DNA of 64,000 nt from Saccharothrix saharensis. GTDB lineage: Bacteria; Actinomycetota; Actinomycetes; Mycobacteriales; Pseudonocardiaceae. Location of the stretch: assembly GCF_006716745.1 (NCBI RefSeq), contig NZ_VFPP01000001.1:8753386-8817385 (forward strand), written 5' to 3'. Made by a program: the position numbers and the translations under genes. How positions within the stretch are numbered: position 1 is the stretch's first letter; each line of letters begins with the position of its first letter. This document shows positions 16,465 through 24,857 of this stretch, one piece after another. The notes below the pieces were generated by a model. It had not been told where the DNA came from and ran no database searches. It was given only the letters and a program-made list of their open reading frames with translations.

Positions 16465-17208
16465 GTGCCCGGAGGCAGGCTGACCCACCAGGAGCGCCGG
16501 CAGATCGCCGAGGGACTGGCCCAGGGGCTCAGCTACACCGAGATCGCCGAACGTCTGGAACGACCACCATCCACCATCACCCGGGAAGTGGCCCGCAACG
16601 GCGGCGCCGACAGCTACCAGGCCGACCCCGCGCACGAAGCCACCCGGGAACGTGCGCACCGACACCGCCGGGCACCGGTGCACGTCGACGCATCCGGGCA
16701 CGGCCACAAAACCGTCCGTGATCTGCAAGAGCAGTTCACCGCGATAATGATCAGCACGGGGTTGCCGCGCATGACCGCGCGCGTGCTCGCCTGCCTCTAC
16801 CTCGCCGACAGTGGCAGCCTGACCGCCTCCGAACTCACCCGCAGCCTCCGGGTCAGTCCCGCCTCCGTGTCCAAGGCCATCGGTGAACTCGAACACCAGG
16901 AACTGATCCGTCGTGAACGCGACCCCCGTCGGCGACGCGACAGGTACGTCATCGATGCCGACGCCTGGTTCCGCGGCTGGATGGGCAGCGCCCGCCAGAA
17001 CACCATGCTCGCCGACTTCGCCCGCCAGGGAGCGGAAACCCTCGGCATCACCTCACCCGCCGGTGCCCGACTACGGGACATCGGTCAGTTCTTCGACCAC
17101 GTCGGCCACGCCATGATCCAGGCCGCCGAGCAATGGCGACAGACCCACGCACACGGCGAGCATTCGACGATAGCAGAGAAATCAGGAATTCCGGCGGGTA
17201 ATTCCTGA
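16465..17208 (+). CDS. MarR/GbsR-type transcriptional regulator with N-terminal IS30-like HTH
   Basis: GTG 16465 follows GGAGAGGAG with good spacing. Residues 5-45 (RLTHQERRQIAEGLAQGLSY, then TEIAERLERPPSTITREVARN) are a helix-turn-helix like the one at the start of IS30 transposases. Residues about 95-190 are a winged helix of the MarR/GbsR group: PRMTARVLACLYLADSG, LTASELTRSLRVSPASVSKA, then the wing RDPRRRRDRYVID. The total is 247 residues. Such two-headed regulators are common in actinomycetes and usually control a neighbouring gene. Here the divergent, broken serine hydrolase is the natural target, with a 400-bp shared upstream region. Confidence 0.8.
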   Translation: MPGGRLTHQERRQIAEGLAQGLSYTEIAERLERPPSTITREVARNGGADSYQADPAHEATRERAHRHRRAPVHVDASGHGHKTVRDLQEQFTAIMISTGLPRMTARVLACLYLADSGSLTASELTRSLRVSPASVSKAIGELEHQELIRRERDPRRRRDRYVIDADAWFRGWMGSARQNTMLADFARQGAETLGITSPAGARLRDIGQFFDHVGHAMIQAAEQWRQTHAHGEHSTIAEKSGIPAGNS

Positions 17209-17319
17209 TCATGCCGACCTCTCCTCGAGGACATCGGCATGGCAGTCCAGCAGCCCGACTCCACAGGACCGAGGGCGCATCACCCAGGTCGCGGCGGACT
17301 TCGACATCAGTGAGCCTTT

Positions 17320-18102
17320 TCATCGTGGTCGACGGCGGGTTTCGACATGGTGTAGGACGAGGATGGCCGCGATGATTGCGGTGGCTCGGCGTGGGCAGCA
17401 GCGCAGCTTGGCCAGGATCTCCCAGCCCTTGAGCAGCGATACGGCGCGTTCGCCCAGGGCTCGGATGCGCGCGTGGGCCCGGTTGACCGCCTTCTGCCCG
17501 CGTGACAGCCGCGGCCGGGTGGCATGGCGCTTGAACGGGATGTGCACCGTGCCGCCCGCGCCTTGATACGCCTTGTCGGCGAAGGCGGTGACGTCGTTGG
17601 TGGTCGGCATGTCGATCAGGCCGTGTGTGCGGGCCGCGGTCAGGTCGTGGACGGCGCCGGGCAGGGCCGGCGAGGCCCACACCAACCGCCCTGCTGGGTC
17701 GGCGAGGATCTGCACGTTGACGCTGTGGCGTCGGTGTTTGCCGGAGAAGTACGGTTTCTGGTCGGCGACGCGGTCGATCGGAACGAGAGTGCCGTCCAGG
17801 ATCGCGTAGGCCAGTCGGGCGGCCCGTTCGCCGGCGGTGCGGAGGTCGTCGGCCAAGCCGGCGAGCAGGTCCACCGCTTCACGGACATAGCGCCAGGGGG
17901 TGCTGTAGGAAATGCCGAACCCGACGGCGAGGCGGGCGTGGGTGTCGCCGTTGCGCAGGTGGGCAAGCACGAGCAGCGCCTGACGACCGGGTTCCAGTCG
18001 ACGCCATCGGGATCGACGCCGCGTCCGCTCCGCGCGGATGAGCTCGGCCAGGCGGACGAGGGTGCGGTTGGACAGCGGAATCGCGGCAGGGTAAGACAAC
18101 AC
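17320..18102 (-). CDS. IS5-family transposase (DDE superfamily 4)
   Basis: This 260-residue frame is intact from GTG 18102. It has the N-terminal RRRSRWRRLEPGRQALLVLA helix region, a helix-turn-helix-like ARLAVGFGISYSTPWRYVRE, and the DDE nuclease: YAILDGTLVPIDRV (first Asp), KHRRHSVNVQILAD, FADKAYQGAGG (second Asp) and NRAHARIRALGERAVSLLKG (Glu). The length is normal for this group, so the copy may be active. The stop at 17320 lies inside the terminal repeat. Confidence 0.9.
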   Translation of the reverse strand: MLSYPAAIPLSNRTLVRLAELIRAERTRRRSRWRRLEPGRQALLVLAHLRNGDTHARLAVGFGISYSTPWRYVREAVDLLAGLADDLRTAGERAARLAYAILDGTLVPIDRVADQKPYFSGKHRRHSVNVQILADPAGRLVWASPALPGAVHDLTAARTHGLIDMPTTNDVTAFADKAYQGAGGTVHIPFKRHATRPRLSRGQKAVNRAHARIRALGERAVSLLKGWEILAKLRCCPRRATAIIAAILVLHHVETRRRPR

Positions 18103-18164
18103 GGCGAGGCTCCCGGTTGGGACATCGGATGCTGGTCGACTGCTGTCTTACCGGGAGCCTCGCC
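18103..18164 (-). promoter_or_regulatory. 15-bp hairpin covering the IS5-type transposase ribosome binding site
   Basis: GGCGAGGCTCCCGGT (18103-18117) and ACCGGGAGCCTCGCC (18150-18164) are a perfect 15-bp inverted repeat. On the minus strand the arm next to the GTG start (18102) holds the GGAG site. A second pair, GTAAGACA (18091-18098) and TGTCTTAC (18144-18151), overlaps it, so two mutually exclusive folds are possible. The design matches that at 11097-11150 in the unrelated IS5-type copy. Confidence 0.5.
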
Positions 18165-18366
18165 CACCGCGCCCCATCACCCAGCCCGCGCCGTGACCTG
18201 CACCGTCACGATGAAAATGGCTCAGTGACCGGATGTCGCGGGCTCACCGACGATCCAGGCGGCTCGGACTGCTCCGATCGGGCGCATCTCCGTAGTTCTT
18301 TGTCATGGCGGCGAGGGCACCCCGTCACCTCGGCGTCCATCCCCGTTCCGACGTCGAGGACCGAGC

Positions 18367-20250
18367 ATGACGGTATCCGCCCTGCCACGCCCGACCACGC
18401 TCGCCGAGTGGATCGCCGCGACCATCCCACCGGGCATTCCGGCCCTGGACGCCGCTCCGGTCGGGAGTCTGCGGTTCTTGTTCTACGGTCGCGCTTCCAC
18501 CCGTGAGCACCAGGACCCGCGCACCTCGCGGGCGTGGCAGCTGGATGTCTCCCGCAGGCTCACCGGTGGGCACGGCGCGATCGTGGGGGAGTACTTCGAG
18601 GTCGGGTGTTCCCGTCAGGTGCCCTGGCACCTGCGGCCTCGGGCCGCGGCGATGCTGCGCTACATCGCGGCCAACGCCGACCGGGTCGACGCGGTGGTCG
18701 TGGGCGAGTACGAGCGCGCCTTCCTCGACGGCTCCCAAGTTCGAGAGCTGCGGGCTGTGCTGAAGCGGTACGGGGTGCAGCTATGGCTGCCGGAAGCCGA
18801 AGGGCCGGTGGACTTCGCCAACCCCGCGCACGAAGCACTGCTGGCGCTGCTCGCGATGCGCTCGCAAACGGAAGTGATTCGCTCCCGCCACCGGGTTGTC
18901 ACCGCCATGCGGATGCAGACCGTCGAGCAGGGGCGCTATCTCGGCGGCAGACCGCCCTACGGCTACCGGCTCGTCGACGCCGGGGCACATCCGAACCGGG
19001 CGTTGGCGCGGCGTGGGGTGCGACAGCAGCGGCTGGTGCCGAACCCGGCCACGGCGCCCGTGGTAAAGCTGATCTTCTCTTTACGCCTAGCGGGGCACAG
19101 CGCTGCGGGTATCGCCCGCCACCTCAACGAGCAGGCCGTGCCCAGCCCGTCGGGCACGGACGCGGAACGCGACAGGGCTCGGGTAGACCCCGGATGGTCG
19201 CTGCGCACGGTGGTGGAGATCCTGGGCAATCCCCGCTACACCGGCCACCAGGTCTGGAACCGCACCAGCGCCGACCGCGCCACCCGCTTGCCGAGCGGAC
19301 GACGGACCAGCGTCCGCAACGACCAGCACACCTGGGCGATCTCGGTGCGCATCGCCCATACGCCGTTGGTGTCCGAACAGGACTTCGTCACCGCCCAGAC
19401 CATCCAGGCCGCCCGGCACAGCACCGGCCAGGCGGCCGACGCTGATGGCGGCGAGTGCGTCTACCTGTTGGCGGGCAGGCTCCAGTGCGGGTTGTGCGGT
19501 CGGAAGATGGACTCACACCGCTCGCACGGCCGTGCCGCTTACCGCTGCCGTCACGGCCACACCAGCGCCCGCACCCGACCGGAGGACTCGCCGGGCAACC
19601 TCTACCTGCGCGAGGACCACCTGCTGGCCCGCATCGCCGCACACCTCACCACCGCGGGCGTCGCCGACAATCCTGGCCCCGAGCAGACCGCACGGCTGGT
19701 CGACGAGCTCAGGCTCGTCTTCCGCTGCGACGCCACCGGCGTCGCACTCCTCGACCGCGACACCACCACGTCAGCGCGCGCACCACGCAGACGCCTTGCC
19801 CGGCAGCCGGGTGACAACACGCTCCGGAACGGAGACGACCAGCTCCTGCCAGCCCTGACCTACGCGACGGCCGAGAAGACGGATCGGCCCGACGTGCCTG
19901 CGGGCCAGAGTGACGCTCCGGCTGGTGAACCCCACCCTGCGCGACAGCCTCTCCGGTCGCCGACCCGCCCGCAACGCCCCGCAGTGCCACAGCGACGACA
20001 CCGGCAGAGCAGGCTGCACGCCGCGTTCGCCGCCAAGCGGCCGCAGGACACCTCCCAGGCCGGGCGAGACCACCACCCACCCAGCGGATCCCATGACAAG
20101 CACAGTCAACATGTCCTGGCCCTGGCACGAAGAGCCGGACGTCGCCCGCTGCTCCTACCCTCACACCCGCAGGCACCCCACGGGCAGCCGTCGGCAGGTA
20201 GGCTCGAAGAAGCGTCGGGAAACACAAAGCCCCGCGAGCCTTCCAGATGA
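18367..20250 (+). CDS. Large serine recombinase (integrase) next to tRNA-Leu
   Basis: ATG 18367 follows GAGGACCGAGC. The resolvase domain is at the N-terminus: FLFYGRASTREHQDP with the catalytic serine and arginine, and VVVGEYERAF with conserved Arg/Asp. A recombinase domain follows (GRYLGGRPPYGYRLVDAG, later NPRYTGHQVWNR) and a zinc ribbon with CGLCGRKM and YRCRHGH, as in phage and ICE large serine integrases. The last 120 or so residues are low-complexity (Pro/Arg/Gln-rich) and the stop at 20250 falls inside the tRNA-Leu terminator hairpin, so the natural C-terminus may have been lost or altered at the integration boundary. It probably mobilised the island to its left. Confidence 0.85.
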   Translation: MTVSALPRPTTLAEWIAATIPPGIPALDAAPVGSLRFLFYGRASTREHQDPRTSRAWQLDVSRRLTGGHGAIVGEYFEVGCSRQVPWHLRPRAAAMLRYIAANADRVDAVVVGEYERAFLDGSQVRELRAVLKRYGVQLWLPEAEGPVDFANPAHEALLALLAMRSQTEVIRSRHRVVTAMRMQTVEQGRYLGGRPPYGYRLVDAGAHPNRALARRGVRQQRLVPNPATAPVVKLIFSLRLAGHSAAGIARHLNEQAVPSPSGTDAERDRARVDPGWSLRTVVEILGNPRYTGHQVWNRTSADRATRLPSGRRTSVRNDQHTWAISVRIAHTPLVSEQDFVTAQTIQAARHSTGQAADADGGECVYLLAGRLQCGLCGRKMDSHRSHGRAAYRCRHGHTSARTRPEDSPGNLYLREDHLLARIAAHLTTAGVADNPGPEQTARLVDELRLVFRCDATGVALLDRDTTTSARAPRRRLARQPGDNTLRNGDDQLLPALTYATAEKTDRPDVPAGQSDAPAGEPHPARQPLRSPTRPQRPAVPQRRHRQSRLHAAFAAKRPQDTSQAGRDHHPPSGSHDKHSQHVLALARRAGRRPLLLPSHPQAPHGQPSAGRLEEASGNTKPREPSR

Positions 20251-20270
20251 CCTGGAATTATCTCGCGGGG
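20220..20270 (-). terminator. Rho-independent terminator of tRNA-Leu
   Basis: CCCCGCGAG (20230-20238) pairs with CTCGCGGGG (20262-20270), and inside it TTCCAG (20241-20246) pairs with CTGGAA (20252-20257). On the minus strand, after the tRNA, the stem is followed by CTTTGTGTTT. The serine recombinase stop codon lies in the loop region. Confidence 0.75.
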
Positions 20271-20279
20271 TGAATTATG

Positions 20280-20362
20280 TGTCCGAGGGGGGACTTGAAC
20301 CCCCACCCCCTTTCGGGGACTAGCACCTCAAGCTAGCGCGTCTGCCATTCCGCCACCCGGAC
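20280..20362 (-). tRNA. tRNA-Leu (anticodon GAG)
   Basis: On the minus strand the acceptor arm GTCCGGG pairs with CTCGGAC (one G-T). The anticodon stem CTAGC/GCTAG encloses TTGAGGT with anticodon GAG, the variable arm GTCCCCGAAAGGGGG is long (class II), and the T arm GGGGGTTCAAGTCCCCC is perfect. CCA is not encoded. Its 3' end faces the serine recombinase. Confidence 0.97.
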
Positions 20363-20404
20363 TCGGCTCTCGCCGTGGTGTGCGCATAGATTACATGATC
20401 GTCT

Positions 20405-20640
20405 TCCGTGGTCCAAATCGGGGGGCCTGAAGGCGGTTTCCGCTGGTCACGGAGGTGGTGGTGGGGAGGGTGGCTGAAGGAGTGGTCGCGGGCGGGTGAA
20501 GATCGGTTGGTGGTGGGACCGGTGGGGGTGGGTCGGTGGGGAGTCAGGGGTGGTCCGGGTGGGGCTCCAGGTGCGGGGTTGGGGTGGGGAGGGGCTCGAT
20601 GGGAGGTGTGGTGATGGGACCCTCGGTCGTGGGGTGGTTC
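20405..20640 (+). other. G-rich intergenic tract with a canonical G-quadruplex motif
   Basis: This stretch is almost devoid of C-runs on the top strand but packed with G-runs. GGGGTTGGGGTGGGGAGGGG at 20575-20594 has four G4 tracts with 1-2 base loops. Further GGG clusters lie at 20517-20560. The open frames here are low-complexity and have no family resemblance, so I call no gene. Confidence 0.6.
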
Positions 20641-20695
20641 ATCGTCAGCCTATTGGGCACTGGTAATTGTTGATCTGACCGGCGACGCTGACGCG

Positions 20696-20947
20696 GTGAC
20701 TAATGAAGTTCCTCCTCTCATCTATGACGACGTGACGGATCTGGTGCCGGTGATGCTTCCGGCGGACGTTGCGACTCGGCTCGACATCGAGACTGAGCGC
20801 ACTTCGCTGGCGCTGAGGAACCGGGTTCCCGTCTCGGTTATCCGGGCCACGCTGCTGGCTGTCGGGTTGGACAGGGCGCATGCGGCGGCCAGCGCGCTTA
20901 TTGCGCGGGCGGCGAGCATGGAGTCGAAAAGTCCCGATTCGCGGTAG
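20696..20947 (+). CDS. Small hypothetical protein (83 aa)
   Basis: A GTG at 20696 opens a frame of MTNEVPPLIYDDVTDLVPVM and so on, ending with an Ala-rich helix (LDRAHAAASALIARAASM). The composition is balanced and no other frame here is open over this length. Codon use is less GC-biased than in neighbours (several TCT, ATT and CTT codons), which may point to acquisition with the island. No family is recognised. No strong ribosome binding site is visible, so the start is tentative. Confidence 0.45.
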   Translation: MTNEVPPLIYDDVTDLVPVMLPADVATRLDIETERTSLALRNRVPVSVIRATLLAVGLDRAHAAASALIARAASMESKSPDSR

Positions 20948-21138
20948 CGGTGTGCTGTGGTGAACTGGGCCGGTCCTGGGGTCCGGTGGGCGTGGGACCG
21001 GTCCTGGTTTGGTGGTGACGGTGGGGTTGGGTGACCAGGTGGGATGGCTGACACGGTTGAGTGTCGCTGGAGAGGTTGATGAGGTGCTGAGGGTGTGTCG
21101 CAGGGTGATGCGGGGGGTGGTGAGCAGGTGCGGGCGGG

Positions 21139-22113
21139 TCAGGGAGTGGGGCGGTGGATGGGGGCGAGTTGTTTTTGGCCGGCTAGGGCCTGGTTCAACT
21201 GGTGTTCGGCCAAGCGGTCGCGTTGCCAGATGGTTCCGGCGTCGTTCTTGGCTATCGGGTAGAACCGGGTCAGGGTTGGTTGCCAGTCGTTGTCGAAGGT
21301 GATCAGAGCACGTACGGGGTGGTTCGAGTCGGGGTCCGGTGGGAGTGCGGTGTAGTCCGGCAGTGGTGGGAGTGGGGGATCGGCGGGTTTAGCACGGGTG
21401 GTGTATTCGGCGGTGACGGCGGTGCGGAATGCGGTGTAGTCGGTGGGGTTGTCGGGTAGCAGCAGGACGAGGCGTTGTGGGGATTCGATTGTGCGGAGGG
21501 ATTCGACGAACTCCCAGATCGTGCCGGGAGTGGGGGTGGCGGAGAGGACGACCAGGTGCGCGTCGCGGATCAGCTTCGTCACGGTGGTCTGCCAGTCTGA
21601 ATCGGTGACGTAGCCGCGTTGGGCGCCGAGTTGGGGTGCGCGTTCGCCGGGGCGGCCGATGGCGACGACGTTGCCGTAGGCGCCGAAGTAGCGGATCAGG
21701 TGTTCCTCGCGGGTCAGGCCGCGCCGGGACAGGAGGCTGCCCACGGGGTTGCCCGGCAGGTCCGGGGGTGTGGCGAGGGCGGTGTCGGTGTGGAAGGACC
21801 GCAGGTAGAGGACGTAGCGGGTGCCGGGGAGGGCGTCGAACGAGTCGACTGGGCGGGTTCGGAACCGCTTGCCCCACACGGCGGTCAGGTGGCCGACTTC
21901 GAAGACGACACCGCCGACGACGGCGGTGGCGATCTTGATCAGGATGGCGGTGGGCCAGCCGAGGTCGGGGTTGTCCAGCCAGAAGGACAGGTTGTCGCGG
22001 GACAGGACGAAGGCGCCGATGAACAGCACGACGCCGACCGCGCGTAACGCCCAACCGGCGATGGTGAGGGCTGTGCCCGCGGTGACGTGTCCGACCGGTA
22101 ATCGCTGTGCCAC
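21139..22113 (-). CDS. Two-helix membrane protein with a cytosolic alpha/beta domain, unknown function
   Basis: Of its 324 residues, the first 90 contain two to three hydrophobic segments (AGWALRAVGVVLFIGAFVLS and PTAILIKIATAVVGGVVFEV). The rest is soluble and alpha/beta: RYVLYLRSFHTDTA, then EHLIRYFGAYGNVVAIGRPG, DSDWQTTVTKLIRDAHLVVL and WEFVESLRTIESPQRLVLLLP. That order (strand with YLRSF, a regulated loop, a VVL strand, a helix, an LLLLP strand) recalls TIR-like or SLOG-like folds seen in stress and defence proteins, but I see no diagnostic catalytic glutamate and do not assign one. It ends 24 bases upstream of... on the map beside arcA and shares its strand, so it may be the last gene of that transcript. 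Confidence 0.6.
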   Translation of the reverse strand: MAQRLPVGHVTAGTALTIAGWALRAVGVVLFIGAFVLSRDNLSFWLDNPDLGWPTAILIKIATAVVGGVVFEVGHLTAVWGKRFRTRPVDSFDALPGTRYVLYLRSFHTDTALATPPDLPGNPVGSLLSRRGLTREEHLIRYFGAYGNVVAIGRPGERAPQLGAQRGYVTDSDWQTTVTKLIRDAHLVVLSATPTPGTIWEFVESLRTIESPQRLVLLLPDNPTDYTAFRTAVTAEYTTRAKPADPPLPPLPDYTALPPDPDSNHPVRALITFDNDWQPTLTRFYPIAKNDAGTIWQRDRLAEHQLNQALAGQKQLAPIHRPTP

Positions 22114-22137
22114 GGTCGGAATCGTAGGTGAACCTGG

Positions 22138-23388
22138 TCAGTAATCGACGGGATCGCGAACGATCGGGCAGGTCATGCAGTGGCCGCCACCGCGGCCGCG
22201 GCCCAGTTCGGCGCCGACGATGGTGACGACTTCGATGCCGGCTTTGCGCAGCAGGGAGTTGGTGTGGGTGTTGCGGTCGTAGGCGATGACGACGCCGGGG
22301 GAGAGGGCGACCAGGTTGTTGCCGCTGTCCCACTGGCCTCGTTCGGAGGCGTAGGCGTCGCCGCCCGTCTCCACGATGCGCAGCTTGGGCAGGTTCAGGG
22401 CGTCGGCCACCACGTCGACGAAGGACTGCTTCTCCTCGGTCACCTCGATCGGGTCGCCGGGGCGCAAGGTGAACGCATGGATGCCGTCGACGATGTTCGG
22501 GAACGTCGTCACGCAGTCGTGGTCGGCGAAGGTGAAGACGGTGTCCAGGTGCATCGCCGCGCGCAGTTTCGGCATGCCGGCGACGATCACGCGTTCCGCC
22601 GCGCCGCTCTCGAACAGGGAAACCGCCAGCTGGGTGATCGCCTGCCGTGACGACCGCTCGCTCATCCCGACCAGCACCACGCCGTTGCCCACCGGCATCA
22701 CGTCGCCGCCCTCCAGCGTCGACAGGCCCCAGTGCCGTTCCGGGTCGCCCCACCACACCGTGGAACCGACGAAGTCGGGGTGGAACTCGTAGATCGCCTT
22801 CATCAGCAACGTCTCGTCGTGCCGCGCGGGCCAGTACAGCGGGTTCAGCGTCACGCCCCCGTACAGCCAGCACGTCGTGTCACGGGTGTAGAGTGTGTTG
22901 GGCAACGGCGGCATCAGGTACTCGGGCACACCGGTGGACTCACGGGCCAGCGCGATGTAGCCGGGCCGGAAGTCCGGTGGCAGGTCCGCCGTCGACAGGC
23001 CGCCGATCAGGTACTCGGCCAGCTTGCGGTGCTCCAGGCTCTCCAGGAACGCCCGCGTGTCGTCCACGAGGCCGATCCCGACCTCGTCCACGACGATCTT
23101 GCGGTCCAGCAGCCATTCCTTGGCTCCCGGCACGTCCAGGGTTTCGGTGAGCAGGTTGTGCAGCTCCACGACCTCGACCCCGCGTTCGCGCATCTTGGCC
23201 ATGAAGTCGAAGTGGTCGCGGACGGCGTTCTGCACCCACATCACGTCGTCGAACAGCAGCGCGTCGCAGTTGGTGGGGGTCAGTCGGGCGTGGGCGAGGC
23301 CGGGTGCGCAGACGAGCACCTTGCGCAGCGTGCCCACCTCGGAGTGCACGCCGTACGTCGCGGACGGGCGCTGGGCCGTGTCGGTCAT
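22138..23388 (-). CDS. arcA: Arginine deiminase
   Basis: This 416-residue cytosolic enzyme hydrolyses L-arginine to citrulline and ammonia. Family landmarks include YGVHSEVGTLRKVLVCAPG at the N-terminus, NTLYTRDTTCWLYGG, WWGDPERHWGLSTLEGGDV, AMHLDTVFTF with the catalytic His, and GRGGGHCMTCPI near the end with the nucleophilic Cys404. The length is normal. It lies 16 bases downstream of an ArcD-type transporter on the same strand. Neither ornithine carbamoyltransferase (arcB) nor carbamate kinase (arcC) is nearby, so this locus cannot make ATP from arginine by itself. A role in ammonia generation or pH control is inferred. Confidence 0.95.
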   Translation of the reverse strand: MTDTAQRPSATYGVHSEVGTLRKVLVCAPGLAHARLTPTNCDALLFDDVMWVQNAVRDHFDFMAKMRERGVEVVELHNLLTETLDVPGAKEWLLDRKIVVDEVGIGLVDDTRAFLESLEHRKLAEYLIGGLSTADLPPDFRPGYIALARESTGVPEYLMPPLPNTLYTRDTTCWLYGGVTLNPLYWPARHDETLLMKAIYEFHPDFVGSTVWWGDPERHWGLSTLEGGDVMPVGNGVVLVGMSERSSRQAITQLAVSLFESGAAERVIVAGMPKLRAAMHLDTVFTFADHDCVTTFPNIVDGIHAFTLRPGDPIEVTEEKQSFVDVVADALNLPKLRIVETGGDAYASERGQWDSGNNLVALSPGVVIAYDRNTHTNSLLRKAGIEVVTIVGAELGRGRGGGHCMTCPIVRDPVDY

Positions 23389-23404
23389 GTCCTTGTCCCT
23401 CTCG

Positions 23405-24853
23405 TTAGATGACGATCAGACCGGTGGCGAGGCCGATCACGCCGAGCACGGCCAGCACGACGGCGAGGACGAACAGCGCCAGCTCGCCGGCGGAGAACAC
23501 GCGCCTGCCCTGTTCCCGGCGTGCCATCACGAACAGGACCGTCCCCGGCGCGTAGACGATGAACGACAGCAACAGGAACTCGATGCCCGCCGCGAAGATC
23601 AGGAACGCGGTGTAGAGGACGGCGAGGGCCGCGATGGCCACCTCCTTGCCCCGCGCGCCGCGGTCGTGCTCGTAGGTCTCGCCGCGGACCCCGATGCGCA
23701 ACGCGTACCCGGCGGCCAGCAGGTAGGGGATGAGCGACAGGGAGCTGCAGAGCTTGAGCGTGAACGTGAAGGCGTCGTCGGAGAACACGGTCACGGCGAG
23801 CACCAGCGTGATGAGCGTGCTGGTCATCACCAACGCGGCGATCGGTACGCCCTGGTGGTTCTCGCGCTTGAGGAACCGCGGCATGTCGTCGTCCTTCGCG
23901 GCGACGAACAGCACTTCGGCGGCCATCAGCGTCCACGCCAGGTAGGCGCCGAGCACCGAGACGATCAGGCCGACGCCGATGAACACCGAGCCCCACGTGC
24001 CGACCACCGATTCCAGCACGCCCATCATCGACGGTTGCCGCAGCCCGGAGAGGTCGTCCTTGCCCGCCGCGCCGTAGGACAGCAGCGTCACGGATGCGAA
24101 CAGCGCCAGCACGCTGAGGAAGCCGAGCACCGTGGCCCGGCCGACGTCGCTGCGCTTGCGCGCGTACCGGGAGTAGACGCTCGCACCCTCGACACCGAGG
24201 AACACGAACACCGTGACCAGCATGGTCGACCGGACCTGCTCGAACAGCGCGCCGGCCGACGGTTCCGTGCCGCCCCAAAAGTTGTCGGCGAACACGCCGG
24301 CCTTCAGCGTCACGGCCAGGATGACCACGAACGTCAGGATGGGCACCAGCTTGGCGATCGTGACGATCCGGTTGATCGCCGCGGCCTCCTTCACCCCGCG
24401 GGTGATCATGTAGTGGAACGCCCACACGCCGACGGCGGAGATCGCCACCGCGAGCACGGTGTTGCCCTCGCCGAGGCCCGGTATCACGGTGCCGAGCGTC
24501 GACTTGATCAGCACCCAGTAGCTGACGTTGCCGACGCACGCGCTCGCCCAGTAGCCGAACGCGGAGAAGAAGCCGGGGAACTCGCCGAACCCTGCTTTGG
24601 CGTACGCGTACACGCCGGCGTCCAGCTCGGGTTTGCGCACCGCGAGGGTCTGGAACACGAACGCGAGCATGAGCATGCCGACGCCCGCGATGGTCCAGGC
24701 GATGATCGCGCCGAACACCCCGGTCGCCTGGGCGAAGTTGCGGGGCAGCGAGAACACCCCCGCGCCGACCATCGAACCGACCACCATCGCGGTCAGCGTC
24801 AGCAGGGGCATCTGCTGCGACTTCCTGGCTTCGGTCACCGTCATGGTCGTCAC
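23405..24853 (-). CDS. arcD: Amino acid antiporter, ArcD/APA type
   Basis: This 482-residue integral membrane protein has about 12 hydrophobic segments. It begins with LTAMVVGSMVGAGVFSLPRN, the first-helix GxGxF motif of the APC superfamily, and contains GYWASACVGNVSYWVLIKST and LGVEGASVYSRYARKR, typical of the basic amino acid/polyamine antiporter group. Next to arginine deiminase it most likely exchanges arginine for citrulline or ornithine. Its start at 24853 is 4 bases after the stop of the NhaC-type gene, suggesting a shared transcript. Confidence 0.85.
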   Translation of the reverse strand: MTTMTVTEARKSQQMPLLTLTAMVVGSMVGAGVFSLPRNFAQATGVFGAIIAWTIAGVGMLMLAFVFQTLAVRKPELDAGVYAYAKAGFGEFPGFFSAFGYWASACVGNVSYWVLIKSTLGTVIPGLGEGNTVLAVAISAVGVWAFHYMITRGVKEAAAINRIVTIAKLVPILTFVVILAVTLKAGVFADNFWGGTEPSAGALFEQVRSTMLVTVFVFLGVEGASVYSRYARKRSDVGRATVLGFLSVLALFASVTLLSYGAAGKDDLSGLRQPSMMGVLESVVGTWGSVFIGVGLIVSVLGAYLAWTLMAAEVLFVAAKDDDMPRFLKRENHQGVPIAALVMTSTLITLVLAVTVFSDDAFTFTLKLCSSLSLIPYLLAAGYALRIGVRGETYEHDRGARGKEVAIAALAVLYTAFLIFAAGIEFLLLSFIVYAPGTVLFVMARREQGRRVFSAGELALFVLAVVLAVLGVIGLATGLIVI

Positions 24854-24857
24854 CTGT

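Larger units (their letters stand above)
17308..18227 (-). mobile_element. IS5-type element (about 920 bp)
   Basis: The two ends are imperfect inverted repeats: CAGTGAGCCTTTTCATCGTG near 17308-17327 and the complement of 18207-18227 (CACTGAGCCATTTTCATCGTG), differing by one substitution and one extra A. They frame a single intact transposase gene. I cannot read a reliable target duplication. Confidence 0.6.

Noticed and set aside
20408..20614. 68-codon frame in the G-rich tract
   Set aside because: It is almost only Gly, Trp, Val and Arg as expected from the base composition, with no ribosome binding site and no resemblance to a protein.
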